From positions 26,693,540 to 26,757,539 of the forward strand of contig CM055111.1 in the NCBI GenBank assembly GCA_029204225.1: 64,000 nt of DNA, given 5' to 3'. Source of the DNA: Diphasiastrum complanatum (Eukaryota; Streptophyta; Lycopodiopsida; Lycopodiales; Lycopodiaceae). Made by a program: the position numbers and the translations under genes. The notes under the pieces are model-generated. The model saw only the letters and a program-made list of their open reading frames with translations, searched no databases and was not told the DNA's origin. Positions 55,373 through 64,000 of the stretch are shown here, in pieces (the stretch's first letter is position 1; every line of letters starts with the position of its first letter).

Positions 55373-56057
55373 TCACATTTGACTTATTGTCTTTTGCAAA
55401 CATTTGGGTAGAGAACAGTTGAAACTATACTTGATGAACAATTCCTCCCCAAACCTAATAGATCTAGTGGCACAGACCATTACATAAGTGCCCTTTACAT
55501 TCCTAGTAAAATATTCTTCTTTTCCATTGGTGCGTTCTTCAAAATTACAATTTGTCAATAGAGGGTGGCCAATGGAACTATTTATATATGCAACAATGTT
55601 TCCATACACATTTGGATGTCCATCAATGTATGTACGATTTGCCTTTGAGATGTTGCCTCCTTGCATGCGTTGCTCCTCTAAAGAACAAGCATTTGAATTC
55701 AAAGCATATACTTGCATTCTCCATTGGTGACGACACAAAAGCATGCCAATCACCCCAATTGTATTGAGGTCCTGCATATGGCATCAATGTCACAACACTA
55801 TTTAAAGGGACCTCAATACTACTCAATGCAAATAGGCCCAAACCAGCCTCAGGAAAGTGTTCACTAGGCATGATCATGTACATTCGACCCCAACATGTAA
55901 ATGGTATTCCATTTAATGGTAATGGTGATTGGAGCGGCAAACACAAATATCTACTTCTAGTAAAAGTTTTTACTAATGGTTGCAAGTTAGGTGGAAGAGG
56001 AAGGTCAGACAAAGAACCTAGAATGTCTTTTGACACATCAATAGACAAATTATACAC
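55373..56057 (-). pseudogene. SET-domain-like fragment inside CACTA sequence
   Basis: The first piece (56057 to about 55730) has GLGLFALSSIEVPLNSVVT (the N-terminal SET motif, GxGxFAxxxI) and MPYAGPQYNWGDW. A frameshift near 55730 leads into YIDGHPNVYGNIVAYINSS, TNCNFEE, and RSIRFGEELFIKYSF, which match the GNxxxFINxS and GEELxxxY motifs of SET lysine methyltransferases. Pre-SET and post-SET parts are not seen. Probably a captured or nested gene fragment, as CACTA pieces flank it on both sides. Which SET family it came from I cannot say. Confidence 0.6.
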
Positions 56058-57291
56058 TCATATTCAAATAACAAATAAAGTGCAATTGATGTCAATATCA
56101 ATAACAATATATGCCTGTTGTTGCGATCATGAGATGGATCAGATGATGACATCGTCGATGACATATACACACTGTAGCCAGCTACTCTATACCACATTAT
56201 AAGTAATCATTATGAGACTGTATGTACTGAACAAATATAATAAAATTCGTTAAAGACATGCCAACATCTAATCCATGTATATTCTACTTATGCTTAATGT
56301 AAATCTCCACTTTGTCCCCCATTAAACCCACTCTTCTAATTTTTTCTCTCATTCTCTCCGCTTCTCTCATTTTTGACACTTCTCTCCTTGGTACTCCCCT
56401 TGCTTCTCCTCCACCAATTAACATTTTTCCATATGACATAGATGTGGAGAGGTGTATAGTTGAGATGATCAGGGTGATTGCATCATCATTTACATGAAGA
56501 ACAAATGGTACTTTTTATAAATTTATTTCAATAATGGTGCAAAAAAGATAACTTTGGCAAGAAATTGAACAAAGAGTTTCCAAGCTCTCCAATTATAATT
56601 CAGTTCCAAAATGTAATAACATTTGTTTTGGATATTGGACCTAACAAGAAGAATTTTTTCTGAGATTTTTTAAAGTATCGACTTTTAGGCCAAAGTCCTG
56701 GTTTCTTTTTAGTTGATCTCCAAATTAAAAGAAAAAATGCATCTATACAATAGATCATTACAAATTGTGCATATAAACTTCATAAAACCATCATAATAAA
56801 AATGAAACAACATTTCAAGACCAAAAGTGATTTTTGAGTTTTCAAATTTCATAAAAATATGAAAGGAATCAAAATTTGTTTACATAACCTTTTTCAAATT
56901 ACATTTTCCAACGAATATTCACTAATGTCTCTCAATTCAAAACTTGACATATTTTCAACATAACAAAGTTGAAGACCCTTCTTCTTCATTAAAATTGACT
57001 ACCATATCTTCTTTTGAATCAACATCTAAAATGATCACACATAACCTTGTATATCGACATTCTTCGGTTGGTGTCGAGTTGACGATGACAATTGTGTAGT
57101 TAACCCAAGTTGTTCTTTTTTTGTTTTCATGAGTGATTAGTCATTGTCAACTCAATTTCAAAAATTAGAAGATCTACATCTTCTAAATCCAAATCATCAA
57201 CCCTTGGTGGGTATGGTTGTCTTCTTTGCCCTCTCCTGAAAGTGGCTCGAGCAGTTTGTCTACGAGCCTTGGCATCTTTGTATAGCGAAAT
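56058..57291. other. No gene recognised
   Basis: AT-rich DNA between CACTA fragments. Probably non-coding part of the element. Confidence 0.45.
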
Positions 57292-57840
57292 CTACTTTTG
57301 CATTTCCTTGCTATTAAGAATGCAAAACTTTTTTACCTTCTCCCTGAAGGACTCACTCATTCTCATGATCGCTCCTATTCCTTGAGGAACCTCCCCAACA
57401 ACACGCTCATCGTCCTTCTTATCCCAAAGATGAGGAATAGAAGGATCGCTGTGAGCAAGGAACTCCGTGATGTAAACCATGGATTCTTGCACTAGCCATC
57501 CTTCTGCCATGCTACCCTTAGGCCTTGCTCTTTGTCTTATGAAGCCCTTCAATGTTTTCATGAATCATTCCAAGAAAAACATCCAACGACTATGGACTGT
57601 GCCTAAATTAAAAAAGATGAACCAATTTTAGTGAGGAAACATGGGAATTACCACAATAACAATAGTCTAGGATGGACTAAGACTAGGCAATTGACGCAAG
57701 CAGATGATGTACATGCAATGGCCACCTCGTCTACCAAATGCACAATGAGATGCATTTGAATGGTGAGAATGGATGTGGGAAAGTGCTTCTCGATCAAACA
57801 CGATGTACGTGTTAGTAAGATCATCATCTTGAATCACCCC
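57292..57840 (-). pseudogene. CACTA-associated DUF4218 fragment, second version
   Basis: 57561-57292 reads MKTLKGFIRQRARPKGSMAE then GWLVQESMVYITEFL, the same segment as 54448-54209. The preceding exon (about 57840-57690) is recognisable but full of stops. It follows the TNP2-like exons in the expected order. Confidence 0.75.
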
Positions 57841-58082
57841 CGTACCTCACCAAACCACTGATTTTGTAGATTGCACTCCTTAACTCCTCTGTCAAGAACC
57901 CTCTTAACACCAAGGGAAGCACAAATTGCACGACAAAAAGCAATTTGGTCATGATCATTGAGATACATATATGCGCAATGAGATCATCTTGAAATCACAA
58001 GACATGCTATAAAATGTAATCGACAATGTTGATGTGGAAAAAAAGTCAAAAAACATGCCATGCCAACCAATAAAAATTTATG

Positions 58083-59570
58083 CTAGTCATGCGACTTTAG
58101 TCCACTTAGCTTGTTGTCCCTTGTGAAGGCACCTTTAAGGCATCGCATGTGTTTTGTCGGAGTTCGAAAAGAGGCTATTGCCCTCTTTACAATCGTCTCT
58201 TCTCTCCTCGATAAGATCCATGGGGCCTTTGGTAGGACAATCGAAGTCCCCACCATTTTTGGCCATAAATCGGCCATCTTTCCCACTTCTTTTAGGTCAT
58301 CTCGTGCACCTTTTTTATCTTTCGACCCGGCCAAGTGCTCCCAAATTGTGCTCCCGACAAACTTGAATATGTGCATCAGGTCCAAAAGATGGTTTATCAA
58401 CAATTCTCCCCAATATGAGAGTTCTTGAAATATTGATATCCTCTTCATGTCGGGAGGGAGTCACCCTAGATCTTGACTGGATCTCCAAATCCGAAGCGAA
58501 TCACTTGCCTACAATATTAACAGACAAACACACACAATACGTAGATTGGATATCGTTAGAAGAAACATAAAGAGAGTAACCATAAAATAAATAAATGACA
58601 TGTATGATTAATCGGCCCAAATATGTATTGTACCTTCATGGAATGAGGACGTTAGCCATCAAGCTCATCACGCATAGGGTGATCAGGTGGAAGGTATTGA
58701 GTGTGGCCCTCATAAACCATCTTTCGCAGATGTTACGAGTGACGTGCTTGCAAACACTTGCCACAAATGGGGCACACGTTGTAACCACTAGTTTGGAGCC
58801 CTACATTGTTACAAAACAACCAACTTAATTGTCGGTCCAATGTTCGAATTGAAAGAAAATTTGTAAATGAACATAAAATTTAATATAATACCATGAATCA
58901 AACCAATAAAGGATATCTCACTTGAACATTCCCTATAGCTAGGAAAGTCGTGCATCGTCCACATCAAGATCCCCTTTACCACAAAATCTCTTTGTCTCAA
59001 TGGTCTTGATATATCGCTCACTTGTACTCCTTGCCATAGAATCTTTAGCTCATCTATCAAGGGAGCCATATACACGTCCATATTTTTTGCCTTGTATTTT
59101 TCGGGGATAAGAAGGGCGAGCATTAGGTGCCCCTTCTTTATACTTAGCCAAGGGGGGATGTTGTAGTTTACAAGGACAACTGGCCATTTGGACCATGATG
59201 TGGAGCGCAAACTGAATGTATTCACACCATCCATGGCCAACCCCAAATGCAAATGGCGAGGCTCATCCCTAAATTCATGTCAAGTAGCATCCACGTGCTT
59301 CCATGCTAGAGAATCGGCAGGGATCCTCATAGTATCGTCGGATGAACGATTGCTCGAATGCCATGTCATTAGCTCCACGATGGAATTACACTTAAACATG
59401 TAGCGTATCCTAGGTCTGATGAAAAAATGTCTTACCACCTTGGCGGGTATGGTCGCTCCTTGTAAATCTTGCCTGTAGCGGTGTGCCATAGCATGGACAC
59501 GTGCTTGCCTCCTCAAACTCATTTCGATATAAATGTAGTTCTACTCTACAAAATGTGGATCTACAACAAA
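58083..59570 (-). pseudogene. CACTA (En/Spm) TNP2-type transposase, broken
   Basis: Minus-strand exons in family order. From 59522: IRYMFKCNSIVELMTWHSS, MRIPADSLAWKHVDA, a stop, HLGLAMDGVNTFSLRS, KWPVVLVNYNIPPWL, KGHLMLALLIPEKYKAKNMD and VYMAPLIDELKILWQGV, then ILMWTMHDFPSY, ending at a GTGAGA donor near 58922. Exon 2 (about 58805-58640) has GYNVCPICGKCLQARHS, a stop, KMVYEGHTQYLPP. Exon 3 (58448-58083) has ISIFQELSYWGELLINHLLD then LMHIFKFV and LSGLKSHD. All are hallmarks of the Transposase_21 family that moves CACTA elements by cut and paste. Stops interrupt exons 1 and 2, so this copy is dead. Confidence 0.88.
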
Positions 59571-59839
59571 AAATAGGAGACAAACTGCTAGAATATTGTA
59601 CAGGTACCTAGAACTGCTAGTAGTTGTGTTAGTCAGCTGATTGGATGATGTTAGAGCCCAAGAATCGGCATAAAGGACTGCAAAACAATTTCATATCAAG
59701 AACCCATGTAACAAATCCTCATGGAGAAATCATAAAATGGGTCAACACAATTGAATACTCTTTTAAAAGAAACACCCAAGCTTTACAAATGTATCATAAC
59801 ATTCACAAATCTGTCATTTGAAAGATCAAAACAAAAATC

Positions 59840-60700
59840 TCAGCAGAGGTTGGAACAGACATCAGAATAGACACTAGTATACTACTAGAACTAGCATAAT
59901 TTATTTCGAGCTCCATTCCAACCTTGAAAGTACCTACTATGATTTGTCTGAAGCTGCTATGATGATCTGCTTGAAATGCTATAATGAAATCTGCAAAATA
60001 AAAACCAGTATTGCAGTTTGTTTAGTTTAGTATCACAGAAAACAGTTGTAACAAATTAATTTTAGAAAAAAAACAACAAACATCCATATGCAATCTAGCA
60101 TATCCACCAAAAAACCGTAGGATCTGGCATCGAAACAGCCATCAGAATAGGCGTTATTTTCATTAGAATTCATGAAAACCTATCAGCACATCCCAGAAAG
60201 AAATTTGTACTTTTATTGTTAAATTTGTTGATAATGGGTATATCTTTCAACTGGGGTGAAAGTTAGTGGAGGTCGGAATAGATCTCGAAATATCTAGATC
60301 TGTTTAAGACAATATACCATTCGTTATTCCGAGGTCCATTCCGACCTCTGCTCACACATTTTTTACAATTCATGAACAGATTATATGCAAGATTGTTACC
60401 AGCCCATGAATGCTAGATTATATACCTCTGCTCATAAATGTTTATCTCTTATCTTTTGTTGTAGATGTTTGCAGTATAGGAATACATTCAATTTTATTTT
60501 ACATTATGATTTATGAAAATACATCTACACATTTTAGAAACAAATCTGTACATTTATTGATGGATCTGTTGAGAATGGGTGAAAATCAGTGGAGGTCAGA
60601 ACAGACCTTGGAATATCTGAATCTATTCAAGGCACTATACCATCTTTTATTCCGAGGTCCATTCCGACCTCTACTTTTACATTCAAAAACAGATCTGGTA
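59840..60700. repeat. Hairpin repeat units, first group
   Basis: Two good units (hairpins at about 60262-60350 and 60586-60676) and one decayed unit (59840-59935). Each has GAGGTCGGAAT(N)GACCTCGGAATA followed, 35-40 bp later, by its reverse complement. Upstream of the hairpin lie a TTTTGTTGTAGATG block and a block with GGAATACATTCAATTTTATTTT. Confidence 0.75.
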
Positions 60701-60954
60701 AACATTGGCAATTTTTGTCTAGATTATTACCACCTCAGCTATTATATCAAGATTACAAAATTCTTGCCCCAGTTGATACATTTTGACTCAACATCACCAC
60801 ATTTTTTAGATTCTTTCACCACATTGAGGCCTTCATGTTGCCTTCTTGATTATGTTTGTCCTTGAAATGACGACACTTCTCCGCTAGTGTTTTTATGAAC
60901 CTGTTGGGAAACCCCATTGTTGGCCTAAGAAAACAAATGATCTCCACTCCCAAC

Positions 60955-62165
<1,211 letters not shown>

Positions 62166-62853
62166 TTATAGGTATTGAGTCAAAGCTACAAGGGCAATAG
62201 CAACATATAAATCAATTTTCCATCTATAATTAACCACATACCCTAAACCCTAAGAATATTGGTGAACACACGAATCCATTGAGGATGCAAACGGGGCTAA
62301 CTGGCTCCGCAATCGAATTGTTTGTGCCGATAGGGTGTCTCGCCTAAAAATGATGACACCAAAGAGGCATATGGTGTGCAGGCCATTGGTGTTCTTGAAC
62401 CTTATGGTTCACCACATCGAAATGAGAAAAGTGTGTCTGCTACTTCAAACTCAATAACTCTAAAAGGTTGCATGAGGTTCATCTGGATTCAAACAAGTGT
62501 CTACATGTAACTACTTTGAAGTGTTGTGTTTGAAGTAGCAACATCCTTTTCTTTCTTCGATGCTACGAACCACAAGATTCAAGGACTGCCATGGGCCTAC
62601 ACACCATACTCATCTTTTGTGTCTTCATATAAGAGACACCTCCTCGTTATATACGAGTTACCTGTGGGACCAGTGAGCCTCTTGTTGATGTCTATTCCTC
62701 AGTGTGGTTCAATTTGGATCATCATTATTCCTTGAACTTGAAATGGTTGTGAATAGACAATATATGTGCTGGTATTAATGTTGTAGCTATGAGTCAGTAT
62801 ACATAAAAGTTTTGGAATCTGTTTCACAAAACTCTATTTTTTTAAGCCAACGG

Positions 62854-62857
<4 letters not shown>
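62166..62857. other. No gene recognised
   Basis: Single-copy-looking DNA between two repeat blocks, without convincing coding potential. Confidence 0.45.

Positions 62858-62893
<36 letters not shown>
62858..62893. repeat. (GA)n microsatellite
   Basis: About 36 bp of GA just before the second hairpin group. Confidence 0.95.
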
Positions 62894-62894
<1 letters not shown>

Positions 62895-62904
62895 ACATTT
62901 TGTT

Positions 62905-63850
62905 GATGTAGGATTACATTCAATTTTATTTTCATCAGGATTTATGAAAACAGATCTAGACATCATAGAAAGAAATCTATACTTTTTGTTGATGAATGTA
63001 TTGGTTAGTGTGGTGGGAATCGGTGGAGGTAGGAACAGACCTCAAAATATGTGTTTCTGTTCAATTCAATATACCATATGTTATTCCTTGGTCGATTTTG
63101 ACCTCTGCTCATAAATTTTTTTCAAATGATAAAAAGATTTAATGCTAGATTGTTACCAGCTCATAGATGCTAGATTATATACCTTTGCTCATAAACTTTT
63201 ACATAAATATTTATCTCCCATCTTTTGTTGTAGATGCAGGTTTTGTAGTGTAGGACTACATTCAATTGTATTCTCATTAGGATTAATGAAAACATATCTA
63301 GACATCCTAGAAAGAAATATGTACTTTTTGTTGATGAATCTATTGATTAGTGTGGTGGAAATCAGTGGAGGTCGGAACAGACCTCGGAATATGTTATTCT
63401 GAGGTCGATTCCAGCCTCTGCCCATAGACTTTTTTCAGATCATAAACAGATTTTATGCTAGATTGTTACCAACTCATAGATGCTAGATTATATACCTCTG
63501 CTCATAAACTTTTACATAAATATTTATCTCCCATCTTTTGTTGTAGATGCACGTTCTGTAGTGTGGGACTACATTCAATTTTATTCTCATTAGAATTAAT
63601 GAAAACAGTTCTACACATCCTAGAAAAAAATCTGTATTTTTTGTTGATGAATCTATTGATAAGTGGTGTGGGAATCAGTGGAGGTCAGAATAGACCTCGG
63701 AGTATGTGTGTCTGCTTAATTCTGGATACCATCTGTTATTCCGAGGTCAATTCCGACCTCTGCTCAAATTTTTTTCAGATCATAAATAGATTATATGCTA
63801 GATTGTTACCAGCTCATAGATGCTAGATTATATACCTCTGGTCATATACT
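62905..63850. repeat. Hairpin repeat units, second group (three tandem units)
   Basis: Units start at about 62906, 63250 and 63562 (period about 310-345 bp). Each carries the inverted pair GAGGTCGGAAT..GACCTCGGAATA / its complement, followed by a TGCTAGATTGTTACCAGCTC block. In the middle unit (63366-63420) the two arms are only 2-3 bases apart. The same unit occurs at 60180-60700. Confidence 0.85.
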
Positions 63851-64000
63851 TATCATTGTAGCTGTATATGTGGACGACACTCTGATACTCTAGAAAAGTG
63901 AAGAGCTTATTGTTGAGGTGAAGTACGACATCACGAAACATTTCGAGATTGCAGACCTAGGAGAAGCCAGATGTTATCTTGGCTTAAAGTGAGATCCATT
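63845..64000 (+). pseudogene. Copia reverse transcriptase fragment, cut by window end
   Basis: The plus strand reads LIIVAVYVDDTLIL, a TAG, KSEELIVEVKYDITKHFEIA, DLGEARCYLGLK, then a stop. YVDD is the RT catalytic motif and DLGEARCYLG the following copia block. It continues past 64000. Stops make it inactive. Confidence 0.8.

Overview
The window looks like repeat-rich nuclear DNA of a seed plant, most likely a flowering plant. It has GT-AG introns, TTTAGGG-type motifs, plant-type Helitron, hAT (DUF659), CACTA, Ty1/copia and Ty3/gypsy sequences, and fragments of plant gene families (calmodulin-like EF-hand protein, S-protein homologue, class 3 lipase). Almost everything is transposable element or gene debris. 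The only long intact reading frames are a complete copia polyprotein (12001-15969) and a four-EF-hand calmodulin-like (CML) reading frame whose 5' end is borrowed from a Helitron (22182-22958). LAYOUT. 1-5138: two minus-strand Helitron copies. 5139-5935: the first codons and upstream region of a CML gene on the minus strand. 5940-7062: a foldback repeat and an F-box-like fragment. 7066-9403: a decayed hAT element. 10508-16665: an intact copia retrotransposon with indistinguishable 682-bp LTRs and a 5-bp target duplication. 17572-22277: two plus-strand Helitron copies. 22278-24500: the rest of the CML gene and its 3' flank. 24571-27800: a decayed Ty3/gypsy element with chromodomain remnant. 27800-31440: microsatellite-rich DNA ending in a palindrome-plus-tandem repeat. 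31590-36410: a second, decayed copy of the CML locus. 38076-42415: copia LTR and pol fragments. 42483-48680: an unusual block with a Ulp1-type protease gene, a divergent promoter with six G-boxes, an unrecognised gene and a convergent gene that may be a DDE-type transposase. 48700-50330: a copia remnant. 50673-52920: microsatellite, S-protein homologue and lipase fragments. 54209-59570: CACTA transposase pieces enclosing a SET-domain fragment. 59840-63850: a repeat array with strong hairpins and GA microsatellites. 63845-64000: a copia RT fragment. HOW THE PARTS RELATE. The CML gene is split: its start lies on the minus strand at 5139-5176 and its body on the plus strand from 22278, each abutting Helitron sequence. 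Flipping the interval 5139-22277 in one step rejoins the CML reading frame and also makes the Helitron sequence continuous across the same two junctions, with every Helitron copy then pointing the same way. A single inversion of about 17 kb through a CML gene and a tandem Helitron array is therefore the simplest history. The block at 42.5-48.7 kb is the best candidate for a poorly described mobile system: a cysteine protease of the C48/Ulp1 type, an unknown protein and a possible transposase arranged around one bidirectional promoter. Its end structure is not visible and its genes carry stops and frameshifts, so it is a damaged copy at best.
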